A stretch of 64,000 nt of DNA from Actinomyces trachealis (GCF_015711475.1 NZ_CP065027.1:1364001-1428000), one strand, 5' to 3'. Counted from the stretch's first letter, positions 9,103 to 18,672 are shown. Numbers and translations: made by a program. Notes: generated by a model not told the origin, from the sequence alone.

Positions 9103-9413
9103 TCAGGCCTCCGCAGCCTGTGGTGACATCCCTGCCAGGTTATCCGAGCGCCGACCCTTGCACAGCACCATGATCACCCCTCCGAGGAGGCCATAGATCA
9201 GGGCACCAGGTGCCGAAGACGTCCGCGAACCAGCCCACGATGGGCGGGGAGACAAGCATGATGCGGCGCGCAGGCCAGGGACGCCGTCAGCTGCCGCGAT
9301 GTCCACAGGAACCGCCACGGCGCAACCCGCGCCCGCAATGACCATGCCCAGCATAGTGCCAGCCACCGCCCCCAGGCGAAGCGGAAGCTGGTGATGGTAA
9401 AGGCCCCAGACAT
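9103..9413 (-). pseudogene. Remnant of an MFS transporter C-terminus
   Basis: Three reading frames together give fragments of a polytopic transporter. One frame has MSGAFTITSFRFAWG, a second continues AVAGTMLGMVIAGAG, a third holds SPPIVGWFADVFG, and the second resumes GALIYGLLGGVIMVL before a hydrophilic tail. SPPIVGWFADVFG followed by two helices is typical of the last segment of major facilitator proteins. At least two frameshifts and the loss of most of the protein mark it as dead. It lies directly beyond the 3' end of the tRNA-Leu gene. Confidence 0.6.
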
Positions 9414-9441
9414 CCTGCCTGGCCGGGACCTTCGCTGCGGG

Positions 9442-9529
9442 TGTCCGAGGGGGGACTTGAACCCCCACGCCCGTTTAATAAGGCACTAGCACCTCAAGCT
9501 AGCGCGTCTACCTATTCCGCCACTCGGAC
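9442..9529 (-). tRNA. tRNA-Leu, anticodon GAG
   Basis: 88-nt class II tRNA. The acceptor stem GTCCGAG pairs with CTCGGAC. The anticodon arm CTAGC-TTGAGGT-GCTAG gives anticodon GAG, reading CUC/CUU. A long variable arm and the T arm GGGGG-TTCAAGT-CCCCC are present. The 3' CCA is not encoded. Leucine identity follows from the anticodon and the long variable arm. Confidence 0.96.
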
Positions 9530-9624
9530 TTGTCTCGCTGACCGGGAGGACCAGCCCCTTACAGCGGGAAAAAACCTAGCACGGGCGCTGCGGCAACACA
9601 CAATCTGGGGGCACGTGCCCTTGG

Positions 9625-10518
9625 TCACAAGGACTCTGTGCTGATCCTGGCGGCCATGGACCAGCTCCGACCCGGCTCAATCACTGGCGCGTCCTGGCAG
9701 GCTGCCGCCGTCTCCACGCACAGGAAACGCGGAAACTCGTCGGCAGCCAGATCAGTCATGCCTTTGGAGGCGGTCGACCAGGGGTTCCAGATCACCGTGG
9801 TCGGCGAGTTGACGCCCTCCACAACGACGCTGCGGGCGCTGCCAGGGTCGGTGACCCGCACGGTCTCGCTGGAGCGGTACACGCGGTCCACCGGGCCACG
9901 TACCCGCAGCGGCCCCTCCTGCTTCCGGCCAGAGACGCCATCCTCCGTGTACTCTGCGCCCTCGATGCCGGTAACCACACAGGCCGTGACATCATGAACG
10001 GCCAGGTAGGAGTGCAGTGCGGCCTCCACCAGGCGCGGCTCGGTGCCGGTGTTGCGCAGGGACAGGCTCATGGTGAGCTGCTCGCCGATCTCCACCTCGT
10101 ACATGGCTGAGATAGAGTCGTGCTCAAGAGTGAGCAACGCCCGGACGCCACCGGTAGGCGTGCTCTGCACGGTGCGCAGGTCCCAGGTCATGGTGCGGGC
10201 CCAGCCGTGCCTGGGGCGGGAGGTGCCGTTCGGGCCGACGCCGAACCACGGCAAGCAGAGCGGGACGCCACCGCGGATGCCTGTCTCACCGTCGAAAACC
10301 GCTTTGCGGGACAGGAAGAGCACCGGTTTACCGCCGCGAGGCACCCAGGAGGTCAGGTGGGCGCCAAAGAGGTACAGCTCTGCGCTGCCAGCGGGGGCAT
10401 CCACCAGGAGGCGCTGCTCACCACCCCTCCCCGGACCGAGCACGGCCGTGCGAGGTAGGGCGGCCGGGGCGTAGCCGGTGCTGCGGGGCGACGCGGCGGG
10501 GCCGTTTGAGGTGGTCAT
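9625..10518 (-). CDS. D-hexose-6-phosphate mutarotase (aldose 1-epimerase family)
   Basis: About 297 residues, in the YeaD-like branch of the aldose 1-epimerase superfamily. Visible landmarks are YLFGAHLTSWVP, GIRGGVPLCLPWFG and PRHGWAR, with the catalytic histidine, then TVIWNPWSTASKGMTDLA and FLCVETAA, with the acidic region near the C-terminus. These match proteins that interconvert alpha and beta anomers of glucose-6-phosphate. No signal peptide, so cytoplasmic. I prefer the ATG at 10518 (MTTSNGP); a GTG at 10527 in frame is possible. Divergent from the HAD-AI-2E gene with a gap of about 55 bases. Confidence 0.87.
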   Translation of the reverse strand: MTTSNGPAASPRSTGYAPAALPRTAVLGPGRGGEQRLLVDAPAGSAELYLFGAHLTSWVPRGGKPVLFLSRKAVFDGETGIRGGVPLCLPWFGVGPNGTSRPRHGWARTMTWDLRTVQSTPTGGVRALLTLEHDSISAMYEVEIGEQLTMSLSLRNTGTEPRLVEAALHSYLAVHDVTACVVTGIEGAEYTEDGVSGRKQEGPLRVRGPVDRVYRSSETVRVTDPGSARSVVVEGVNSPTTVIWNPWSTASKGMTDLAADEFPRFLCVETAAACQDAPVIEPGRSWSMAARISTESL

Positions 10519-10572
10519 GGGGCACACGCTAGTAGGCTTGGCCTGTCAAGGTGGCGCGACTGAGGAGGGAGC

Positions 10573-12666
10573 ATGAGGCTGGCCAGTCTGGGGCGTGTCC
10601 TGCGTCAACCACGTCCGGCAGCACCAACGCGTGAGCCCGCGCAGCCCCTGACGCTCTCCCCCGCACCCACGGCCGTGCTGTTTGACCTTGACGGAACCCT
10701 CACTGACTCCGCGCCCGTGATCTTGGAGACGCTGCGTGTCACCTACAAGGAGCTGGGAATGGAGGTTCCCGGAGATGAAGAGCTCATGCGTTACGTGGGG
10801 CCACCGCTGTCTGAGGGGTTCCGTCTGAATGCTGGTCTCGAGGGGGAGCGCAACGCGGAGGCGGTCAGCACCTACCGAAGCCACTACCGGCAGATCATGC
10901 ACACCGCTGAGCTCTACCCGGGGGCACGCCACCTCCTGGAGGCCCTGGAGGCTGCTGCGGTGCCCGTGGCGCTAGCCACCTCCAAGAACGAGTCCCTGGC
11001 GCGGCACATTATTGAGTCCTACGGCTTAGCTCCTTACTTCACGGTGATCGCCGGGGCTGGCGACGGTGACACAGGCGGCACCAAGTCTGAGGTGGTGCGT
11101 TCCGCGTTGGACCGCCTGTCCGCAGCCGGAGCCGACGTCAGCCACCCAGTGCACGTGGGTGACCTCGCGCATGATGTGGAGGGTGCCCGGAAACAAGGCG
11201 TAGACTGCGTAGGTGTCCTTTGGGGCTATGGCAGCCCGGAGTCGCTACAGGGAGCTGTGGCGCTTGCGGAGACTCCTTCCGAGCTGGCTGTGCTCCTGGG
11301 GGTCGGGCATTCCGCGCGGGTCGAGCACGGCGTCCGAGGAGGCACTTTAGGGCGTGTCAGTTCCGGTATCTCAGGACTTGGATCAAGTCTCTTAACCGGG
11401 CTGGCCGAGGTGGAGCGCGTGTGGCAGGAGAACCGGCGTGTAGGCGCGCGGCACTATCTGGTAGGCCACCAAACCGACACCAACCAGGACACGGAGTACG
11501 CTGCGCGTTTCCCCCTGCAGGAGACTGCACCGCCGTCGCCCGGACGGGTGCTGGACACACTGCCCACCTGGCTGGTGCGCGGCGGTCTGGGCGCCTGGCT
11601 GACGATCGGCCTGGTAATTGCCATCGGTATGGTCTTCTTTGCGACCTCCAAGATCGTGCCCGTGTTTGTGGGCCTGTTCATCGCCCTGGTGATGACCTCG
11701 ATCCTGAACCCGCTTACATCGCTATTGTCACGATTCCTGCCGCGTTACCCGGCGGCGGTCCTGTCCCTGCTGATTGCCTTAGGTGGACTCTCCGGGCTGG
11801 TTTTCTACGTGGTGAACTCAGTGGTGAACCAGTGGAGTGTCCTAGCCCTTGAGCTCTCCAACGGCCTAGACACGGTTATTGCCTTCCTGGAGCACGGCCC
11901 TTTGCCCTTCCATGTGTCTCAGCAGCAGTTAAGTCATCAGCTAGCGGCTTGGCTAGAACAGGGACAGAACTACCTGCGCTCCAACGCTCCCACCCTGGCC
12001 ACGGAGGTGCTCTCCAACGCCCGGACTGTGGTAGACGTTTTCGCGGTGTTGGCCCTCGCCCTGTTCACAAGTATCTTCTTCTTGGCCTCCGGTGCACGCA
12101 TGTGGCGCTGGTTCCTGGAGGAGTTGCCGGTGCACTTGCGCGGCAAGGTACATCAGGCCGCTGGAGCGGGCTGGTACACCTTCTCCGGCTACGCCCGCGG
12201 TACCGTCCTGGTGGCTTTGACTGACGCGATCATGGCTGGCGTTTTCCTGCAGTTTGTGGGGGTGCCCCTAGCCGCGCCTCTGGCAGTGCTGGTGTTTATT
12301 GGTGCCTTCATCCCAATTATTGGTGCACCTGCCGCGATGATTATTGCGATGCTGGTGGCGCTCGCCTCTGGCGGCCTAGTAAAGGCAATTGTGGTGGGCC
12401 TGGGGGTGGCGATTATCGGTCAAATTGAGGGGCATATCCTCCAGCCCTTCATCATGGGCCGTCAGGTTTCCCTGCACCCGGTGGTAGTAATCATCGCGGT
12501 GGCGGTAGGCACCTATGCTGCTGGACTGCTGGGAGCGATCGTGGCGGTACCATTGATCAGCGTATTGTGGTCCGTTTACGCCGAGCTGCGGGTCAAGGAG
12601 CCTCCGATCAGCGGTGCGTTACCTGATTTTCGCACCTCGCGGGGAAGCACCTTGGATCAGGCCTGA
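10573..12666 (+). CDS. Fusion: HAD phosphatase plus AI-2E/PerM-family membrane protein
   Basis: 697 residues in one uninterrupted frame. Residues 34-245 are a HAD hydrolase of the phosphoglycolate phosphatase type: FDLDGTLTD (nucleophile D38, acid D40), a Ser/Thr in ALATSKNE, and HVGDLAHDVEGA. A hydrophilic linker follows (about 250-335). Residues 335-685 form an AI-2E/PerM-family protein with about eight membrane helices and the conserved FIGAFIPIIGAPAAMIIAM and EGHILQPFIMGRQVSLHP. In other actinobacteria these families are normally separate genes. The soluble N-terminus should sit in the cytoplasm. The substrate of either half is unknown. ATG start with GGAGGG just upstream. Confidence 0.85.
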   Translation: MRLASLGRVLRQPRPAAPTREPAQPLTLSPAPTAVLFDLDGTLTDSAPVILETLRVTYKELGMEVPGDEELMRYVGPPLSEGFRLNAGLEGERNAEAVSTYRSHYRQIMHTAELYPGARHLLEALEAAAVPVALATSKNESLARHIIESYGLAPYFTVIAGAGDGDTGGTKSEVVRSALDRLSAAGADVSHPVHVGDLAHDVEGARKQGVDCVGVLWGYGSPESLQGAVALAETPSELAVLLGVGHSARVEHGVRGGTLGRVSSGISGLGSSLLTGLAEVERVWQENRRVGARHYLVGHQTDTNQDTEYAARFPLQETAPPSPGRVLDTLPTWLVRGGLGAWLTIGLVIAIGMVFFATSKIVPVFVGLFIALVMTSILNPLTSLLSRFLPRYPAAVLSLLIALGGLSGLVFYVVNSVVNQWSVLALELSNGLDTVIAFLEHGPLPFHVSQQQLSHQLAAWLEQGQNYLRSNAPTLATEVLSNARTVVDVFAVLALALFTSIFFLASGARMWRWFLEELPVHLRGKVHQAAGAGWYTFSGYARGTVLVALTDAIMAGVFLQFVGVPLAAPLAVLVFIGAFIPIIGAPAAMIIAMLVALASGGLVKAIVVGLGVAIIGQIEGHILQPFIMGRQVSLHPVVVIIAVAVGTYAAGLLGAIVAVPLISVLWSVYAELRVKEPPISGALPDFRTSRGSTLDQA

Positions 12667-12740
12667 TCCTGGCTGCGTCCATATTGGTTCAACACCAGTC
12701 GCGGCTGCGGGTTGTGGTGACGCCGGAGGAGAGCTTCTAG

Positions 12741-14780
12741 TCAGTCTGCCCGGATGGCGGTGACGACATCGGCTGACTCCACGATCCCACGCACCACCAA
12801 GGCGTTGGCCCGTCGCCCTATTGCGCGGAAGCACCGCCACATGCCCGGGGCACAGATGATGTTGAGCAGTCCAGACTCGTCCTCCAGGTCTGTGCCGACG
12901 GCGGTGTGGGGCCGCTGCCGGTGAGTCGCGGGTGCCGTCGGGGACGTAGGGGACGTCGGCGGCCCGCAGCACGCTCTGCTCGCTGAGTGCCACACGCAAG
13001 TAGGCCATGGGGTGGGCACCGGTGGTGGTTCCGGTAAGTGCCAGGTCCGCGACCGTCCGCTCGGTGGCCGGCATTGGCGGCAGCCTGGGGGCTTTGGCGC
13101 CGACGACTGTGCCCGGCAACGGGGGCGCTACCCATGGCATCGACGGCGTCGCCTCCGTGGCGCTGAGCGTCTTCCCTCCGATACCCCTTGCGGGGGCGGC
13201 TCTACGCACGCCCCTGTGCTCGCTAGCCAGGGGGCCTGCCGCCCAAAGAGCCTCCCGGCATTCCAGACCGAGTGCATCCAGGGCTCCGCAGGCGGCCAAG
13301 GTGTCTCCGCTGTTTTCTCCCCCACCCCTTTGATAAGGGCCGGTCCCAGGCGCATGGCCGAGTCAGGATGGGTGTCCAGGTAGGGTCGGTGGGCCTTCAA
13401 CCAGGCAGAGGCGTAGACCAGGTAAGCGAAGGAGAAGGCGTGGGGTTCAGTGAAGCCAAAGTCAGCGAAGGCCCACAGCTCGGAAAAGATCGTCTCTACG
13501 GTGTCGGCATCGATCCCGCGAGCCGTCATGCCCTCCGGCAAGCGGGTGTGCAAGGCCTCCATCCGCTCGGTGGAGCGCTTGGCGCCCATGGCCCGGCGCA
13601 AAGCGTCGGCCTCGGCGGGGCTGAACCCGGCGACGTCCACGGCGATCTGCATGAGCTGTTCCTGAAAGAGCGGCACTCCCAAGATCTTGGCCAGAGCAGG
13701 GCGCAGGCTCTCGTGCAGGTAGATGACAGGCTCGCGCCCCAAACGGTGGCGGATGTAGGGGTTGACAGCCTTGCCTTGGATTAGGGCCGGGGCGGATGAG
13801 CGCCAACTCCACCACGATGTCGTAAAAGCAGGCGGGGCATAAGTGAGGCAAGCTGGGCGCGGGACTCCACCTGGAACACACCCACCGTGTCCACCGTCTG
13901 CAGCAGGCGGTAGACGGCGGGGTCATCCTCTGGCAGGGTATGCAGCCCCCAGGGGCGGCCAGTCTGGGCGGGGCGTAGCACGCCTCCAGGCGCTAGGTCC
14001 GGCACCGTCTCCCCACGCTGTGCCAGGCTGGTGAAGGCCAAGCGCAGGGCGGTCAGCATCCCCAGTCCCAGCAGGTCGAACTTGACCAGCCCGGCCTCCG
14101 CACAGTCATCCTTGTCCCATTGCAGGACGCTGCGTTCCTCCATGGCAGCCCAGTGCACGGGGCAGACTTCGGTGACGGACCGGTCGGCCAGCACCATGCC
14201 ACCGGAATGGACGCCCAGGTGGCGGGGCAGACGCAGCAACTGATCGGCCACCGCCAAGACCTGCGCAGCCAGCACCCCACCACCCCCAGGTAGGCGCGTG
14301 TCCCTTCCAGGTCGGTGCCAATCCGGCTGGCGGTGAGCACGTCAGCCATCCGGGAGTCGGCGGGCCGAGCGCAACGCACCGCGCCGGTGGCCAGCAGAGG
14401 CAGGTCGTAGGCTTTGGCCAGATCACTGAGGACCTGTGTAAGGGCGGCGTCAGTGAGGCCACCGTCCAGGCTGAGTTCTACTGCCAGGTCACCGGCCCTA
14501 GGAGGTCAACCAGCTGTCCCAGGCAGCGGTCGGCAGCTGGTAGATCCCAGGTGGTGGGCCGGTTAGGGTCCCCGAGGGCGCGGCGCAGGGGGCCGCGGGG
14601 ACTCCCAGTTCTCGGCCAACCTGGGCATGCTTGACGATGCCGGGCAGGCCGTCGTGGTCGGTCAGGGTTAAGGCGTCCCCCTAGGTGTGCGGCAGCGCGG
14701 ACCAAGTCGGCTGGCTCGTTGGCGCCGTCCAGGAAGGAGTAGGCGGAGTGGGCGTGCAGATCCGCGTAGCGGTGGCTCAC
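12741..14780 (-). pseudogene. dnaE2: Decayed error-prone DNA polymerase III alpha (DnaE2/ImuC)
   Basis: Pieces of DnaE2 appear in order across several frames on the minus strand. The PHP start YADLHAHSAYSFLDG is near 14770. PRHLGVHSGGMVLADRSVTEVCPVHW to LQWDKDDCAEAGLVKFDLLGLG and VGVFQVESRAQLASL lie in 13840-14240, then LALIRPGP in another frame. Next come LGVPLFQEQLMQIAVDVAGFSPAEADALRRAMG and EPHAFSFAYLVYASAWLKAH in 13350-13700, and the OB-fold end LEDESGLLNIICAPGMW with LVVRGIVESADVV near 12750-12890. Frameshifts fall near 14690, 13800, 13250 and 12950, and large parts are missing (about 2.0 kb against more than 3 kb for an intact gene). Original start probably GTG 14780. It cannot make active polymerase. 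Confidence 0.9.
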
Positions 14781-14872
14781 GCCAGTCCCAGAAGCAGGCG
14801 CTGAGAGGTGGCGGGGCCCTGAACCAGGAGAAGAAGAGGCACCCAGCCGCGCAGCACCACACCCACAAAGAT

Positions 14873-14888
14873 TCGAACATGTGTACAG
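14873..14888. promoter_or_regulatory. Possible degraded LexA box before dnaE2
   Basis: TCGAACATGTGTACAG lies about 95 bases upstream of the dead dnaE2 start. The left arm TCGAAC is intact. The right arm has three mismatches to GTTCGA. Its position fits a former SOS operator that is eroding with the gene, but a chance match is possible. Confidence 0.35.
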
Positions 14889-14992
14889 GATATGCCTGCC
14901 CACTGGTCTTAAAGCGCGAACCCTTACTGATTACCGTTACAGTGCCCCCGGCGCGCCCGCGCCCTTTCCCTAAGACACCCGGCAGGATTTCC

Positions 14993-16480
14993 ATGAGTGA
15001 AGCACCTAGCCAGGACCGGTTGAACCGGTCGCTGCGCACCCGCCACCTGAACATGATCGCCATCGGTGGTGCGATCGGCACCGGCCTGTTCGTTGCCTCC
15101 GGAGCCACTATCTCTACCGCAGGCCCCGGAGGTGCTGTCGTCGCTTACGCCCTTACCGGCCTGATGGTGTGGCTGATCATGCAGTCCCTGGGCGAGATGG
15201 CCGCTTTCCTTCCGGTGTCCGGCTCCTTTGGTGAGTACGGGCGCCGCTTTGTATCTCCCTCCTTCGGCTTCGCGATGGGCTGGAACTACTGGTTTAACTG
15301 GGCCATCACCGTGGCCGCTGAACTGGCCGCCGCAGCCCTGGTCATGAAGTACTGGTTTCCCGACACACCCTCCTACGTGTGGTCAGGCCTGTTCCTGGCG
15401 ATCCTGTTCGGAATCAACGCCCTCTCCACGCGCGCCTACGGCGAGAGCGAGTTCTGGTTCGCGGCCATCAAGGTCATCACGGTCATCGTCTTCCTGATCC
15501 TGGGCCTGACCATGATCGTCGGCATCCTGGGTGACGCACCCGGCACCGCCAACTGGACCAACGGTGAAGCCCCCTTCAAGGGCGGCTTCGAAGGAATCTT
15601 CCTGGTCATACTGGTGGCCGGCTACTCCTTCCAGGGCACTGAGCTGATCGGCGTGGCCGCTGGTGAGGCCGAGGACCCGGGTAAGAACATCCCCCGCGCC
15701 ATCCGCACGATCTTCTGGCGCATCCTGCTGTTCTACATCGGCGCCATCATCGTGATCGGCTTCCTGATCCCCTACGCCGACCCCAACCTGCTCAACTCCG
15801 CTGAGGACAACATCTCCGTCAGCCCCTTCACGTTGGTCTTCAAGAAGGCCGGCATCCTGGGCGCAGCCTCGCTGATGAACGCGGTGATCCTGACCTCCGT
15901 GCTCTCCGCCGGCACCTCCGGCCTTTACGCCTCCACCCGCATGCTCTTCGCCCTGGCGGAGAACGGTCACGCCCCCGCCTTCCTGACCAGGCTCTCCCGC
16001 CACCAGGTGCCCATGAACGCCCTCATGGCGACCACGCTGGTGGGCTTAGCTGCCTTTATCACCTCCATCGTCGGCGACGGCAAGGCCTACGAGTTCTTGC
16101 TGACGATCTCCGCACTCGCGGGTTTCAGCACCTGGATCGGCATCTCCTGGTCGCACTACAAGTTCCGCCAGGCCCTGGCAGCCCAGGACATCAGCCTGAA
16201 GGTGCTGCCCTACAAGGCTAGCTTCTTTCCGGCTGGCGCAATCATCGCCCTAGTAGCGTGCATCGCGATCGTCATCGGCCAGGCCTACGGCCCAATCAAG
16301 GACGGGGCTTCCGTCACCGAGCTGGCCCTGCCCTTTATCGGCATTCCGTTCTTCCTGGCACTGTGGATCGGCCACAAGCTGATCACTGGATCCAAGCCGG
16401 TTGACCCCGCCACAGCGGACTTGTCCAGCCACACGGACCTTGCTGCCGAACCGGAGGCACTGTCAGCCCCGGAGGCCTGA
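14993..16480 (+). CDS. Amino acid permease, lysine-specific permease-like (LysP/AAT family)
   Basis: 495-residue APC-superfamily permease with about 12 membrane helices. The N-terminal LNRSLRTRHLNMIAIGGAIG and the GTGLFVASG motif are hallmarks of the amino acid transporter (AAT) family, as are PGKNIPRAIRTIFWRILLFY and SAGTSGLYASTRMLFALAENG. Spacing and sequence resemble LysP, but substrate choice inside this family is hard to read, so lysine is a tentative call. I chose the ATG at 14993 with AGGA eight bases upstream; the open frame extends far upstream into the dead dnaE2 region and that part is not coding. A hairpin terminator follows. The gene sits inside the block that separates dnaE2 from imuA'-imuB. 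Confidence 0.88.
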   Translation: MSEAPSQDRLNRSLRTRHLNMIAIGGAIGTGLFVASGATISTAGPGGAVVAYALTGLMVWLIMQSLGEMAAFLPVSGSFGEYGRRFVSPSFGFAMGWNYWFNWAITVAAELAAAALVMKYWFPDTPSYVWSGLFLAILFGINALSTRAYGESEFWFAAIKVITVIVFLILGLTMIVGILGDAPGTANWTNGEAPFKGGFEGIFLVILVAGYSFQGTELIGVAAGEAEDPGKNIPRAIRTIFWRILLFYIGAIIVIGFLIPYADPNLLNSAEDNISVSPFTLVFKKAGILGAASLMNAVILTSVLSAGTSGLYASTRMLFALAENGHAPAFLTRLSRHQVPMNALMATTLVGLAAFITSIVGDGKAYEFLLTISALAGFSTWIGISWSHYKFRQALAAQDISLKVLPYKASFFPAGAIIALVACIAIVIGQAYGPIKDGASVTELALPFIGIPFFLALWIGHKLITGSKPVDPATADLSSHTDLAAEPEALSAPEA

Positions 16481-16497
16481 CCTAGCGCTTGGCGCGA

Positions 16498-16540
16498 ACG
16501 GGTGAGGGGTAACCAAGTGGTTGCCACTCACCCGTATTTC
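16498..16540 (+). terminator. Intrinsic terminator of the permease gene
   Basis: An 18-base arm (16498-16515) pairs with 16518-16535, with a few mismatches in the middle and ACGGGTGAG/CTCACCCGT at the base. It is followed by the T-rich stretch ATTTCTATT. Confidence 0.75.
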
Positions 16541-16735
16541 TATTGGCTCCGACCCCACGCATCCATTCAACAGGCAAATTACGGCCAGACACGCTACCGT
16601 GTCTTACGCGTCGCAGCGGCACGCTCGATCAAAGCCCCCTCCCCTACCTACCCCTGACCGCCACGCTTAAGGTCGCGACCTGCCGCCTCGCTGCGGCGTC
16701 TGACCTGCACAGACAGCTCGTAGATTGGATCGCAC

Positions 16736-17626
16736 GTGCAACGCCGAGACTTCATGCTCATGCTCGCGGCCGGAACCGTGGGCGCGTTATCCACCCAAAC
16801 CCTCACAGCGGTTGCGGAAACCGCTGCCCCCACACCGTACCCAACCCCACTGCCTCCAGGCAGGTCCACCTTGGCACAGAAGGTCGTCCAACCCCCCACT
16901 GTCAAGGCAGCAGCTCAACCGAATCCAGCGCCCACCCGCAACCCGCTCTGGCTGCAGGACGGCCCTCCAAACCTGCCCGACCCCCAGCCCTTGGATGACC
17001 TGCTCACCGGACTGCCTGAGAAGGTCGGTAACTCGGTAGCGATCACCATCGACGACGGCGCCTCCACGGAGGTGGTGGACGCCCTGCTGGACTTCTCCCA
17101 AGTCTCTGGGGTCCGCCTGACATTCTTTGTCACCTCCTGCTACTCCAGCTGGACCGACTGCCGCACGAAGCTGCTTTCCCTGGTGGAGTCCGGCCAGGTG
17201 CAGCTAGCCAATCACACGGTCAACCACGAGGACCTGACCTCCTTGAGTGAGCAGGATGTCGTCCGGGAAGTGGAGGGCTGCGAGAAGTTCTTGCGGAACA
17301 CCTACGGGCTGACTGGCGCGCCATTCATCCGGCCTCCCTATGGAGCGCGCGACGAGTGGACTGACGCGGTGTGCGCCAAGCTGGGCTACACCACCCCCAC
17401 CATGTGGTATGGGACCTTTGGGGACCACCGCATCCTGACACCGGAGGAGCTGCTGGCGGAGGCACGCAATTGGCTCCTGGCTCAGCACATCGTGATCGGC
17501 CACGCCAACCTGCCCACCATCACACATACCTTCGGTGGCCTGGTCGAGATCCTGCGGGAGCGCTCCTTGCAAACGGTAACCCTGGATGACGTGTTCTTTA
17601 GCCCTGGTCACGACCGCCACGTGTGA
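16736..17626 (+). CDS. Secreted polysaccharide deacetylase, tandem copy 1
   Basis: 296 residues. N-terminal export signal MQRRDFMLMLAAGTVGALS carries a twin-arginine-like RRDF. A Pro-rich linker follows, then a NodB-homology domain from about residue 95. Metal and catalytic motifs are present: TIDDG (motif 1), NHTVNH (H-x3-H, motif 2), RPPYG (motif 3), with HANLP near the end. It should remove acetyl groups from cell-wall or surface glycans. GTG start at 16736; this choice is supported by the second copy, which begins with the same upstream bases and the same first residues. About 61 percent of the catalytic domain matches copy 2 by eye. Copy 1 has no cysteine for lipid attachment. Confidence 0.88.
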   Translation: MQRRDFMLMLAAGTVGALSTQTLTAVAETAAPTPYPTPLPPGRSTLAQKVVQPPTVKAAAQPNPAPTRNPLWLQDGPPNLPDPQPLDDLLTGLPEKVGNSVAITIDDGASTEVVDALLDFSQVSGVRLTFFVTSCYSSWTDCRTKLLSLVESGQVQLANHTVNHEDLTSLSEQDVVREVEGCEKFLRNTYGLTGAPFIRPPYGARDEWTDAVCAKLGYTTPTMWYGTFGDHRILTPEELLAEARNWLLAQHIVIGHANLPTITHTFGGLVEILRERSLQTVTLDDVFFSPGHDRHV

Positions 17627-17742
17627 CCTCTAGGCCCAGCCTACCGGCACCGAATTGTGTCTTGTTTTCCTCCCACAGGAGGAAGTGCAGCAGTAGGTTT
17701 ACGCGCACGATCTGGGCAGTTTCTCCAACGATTGGATCACAC

Positions 17743-18609
17743 GTGCAACGCCGGGACTTCATGCTCTTGTTAGCCGCTGGCACGGCAGGCGCCCTGTCGT
17801 CCTGCTCCACCAGCAGCTCCACCTCTGGCGCAGCGACCCCACAAGCTGATTCACCGTCTCCGGTGACGACGCCGTCGCCAAGCCCATCACCATCCCCGAC
17901 TCCATCACCGACCCCCACCCGAGGCCCCCTGTGGCTGCAAGATGGTCCACCGGCTCTTCCTACGCCGCAGGAACTTGATGGCGTGTTCACCGGTCTGCCA
18001 GAGGCAGTAGGCAACACGGTGGCGATCACCATCGACGACGGCGCCGACGCCTCAGTGGTGGACGCCTATCTGGACTTCGCCAAAGCCTCGGGGGTACGAC
18101 TCACCTTCTTTGTGACCTCCTCCTACCCAGGATGGGAGGCCTGCAAGGACAAGATGCGACCGCTGGTTGAGTCTGGGCAAGTGCAGCTGGGCAACCACAC
18201 GGTCACGCACGCGGGCCTGACCAGTCTTAGTGAGGCTGGGATCATCGAGGAGTTGTCCGGCTGCGAGACCTTCTTGAACCAGACCTATGGAGTCACCGGC
18301 GCGCCCTTCGTCCGTCCTCCCTACGGTTACCGGAGCCGCTGGACGGACTCGGTGTGCGCCAAGCTCGGTTATACCGCTCCCACCATGTGGTATGGCTCCT
18401 TCGGGGACTCCGGATTGCTGACGGAGGAGGTGCTGCTGGGTGAGGCGCGCAAGTGGCTACTGGCGCAGCACGTCGTAATTGGGCACGCTAATTTCCCGAC
18501 CGTCACGCACCTGTATGGGCAGATCATTGAGATTTTGCGTGAGCGGAGCCTGCTGACGGCAACGTTGGATGACGTGTTCTTCGGTCCTGGTCACAACCGG
18601 CAGGCCTAA
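17743..18609 (+). CDS. Polysaccharide deacetylase lipoprotein, tandem copy 2
   Basis: 288 residues, a recent paralogue of the gene just upstream. The signal MQRRDFMLLLAAGTAGALSSC ends in a lipobox-like LSSC, so this copy is probably a lipoprotein. A Ser/Thr/Pro-rich spacer with SPSP repeats (about residues 35-65) leads to the NodB domain with TIDDG, NHTVTH, RPPYG and the final HANFP. The frame is open from 17623, but the GTG at 17743 gives the same first residues as copy 1. The bases before both starts are nearly identical (GATTGGATC, one variant base, CACGTGCAACGCCG), so the duplication included the upstream sequence. Confidence 0.88.
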   Translation: MQRRDFMLLLAAGTAGALSSCSTSSSTSGAATPQADSPSPVTTPSPSPSPSPTPSPTPTRGPLWLQDGPPALPTPQELDGVFTGLPEAVGNTVAITIDDGADASVVDAYLDFAKASGVRLTFFVTSSYPGWEACKDKMRPLVESGQVQLGNHTVTHAGLTSLSEAGIIEELSGCETFLNQTYGVTGAPFVRPPYGYRSRWTDSVCAKLGYTAPTMWYGSFGDSGLLTEEVLLGEARKWLLAQHVVIGHANFPTVTHLYGQIIEILRERSLLTATLDDVFFGPGHNRQA

Positions 18610-18672
18610 CTAGGCAGAGCTAATCAAGACTAAGCAAATGGTCCAGCTGCCCGCAAGCAGTGGTACAGGGAC

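Noticed and set aside
14687..14992. Upstream in-frame extension of the amino acid permease
   Set aside because: The extra 102 residues are Arg/Gly-rich and overlap the dead dnaE2 start. The ATG at 14993 has a good ribosome-binding site and family N-terminus.
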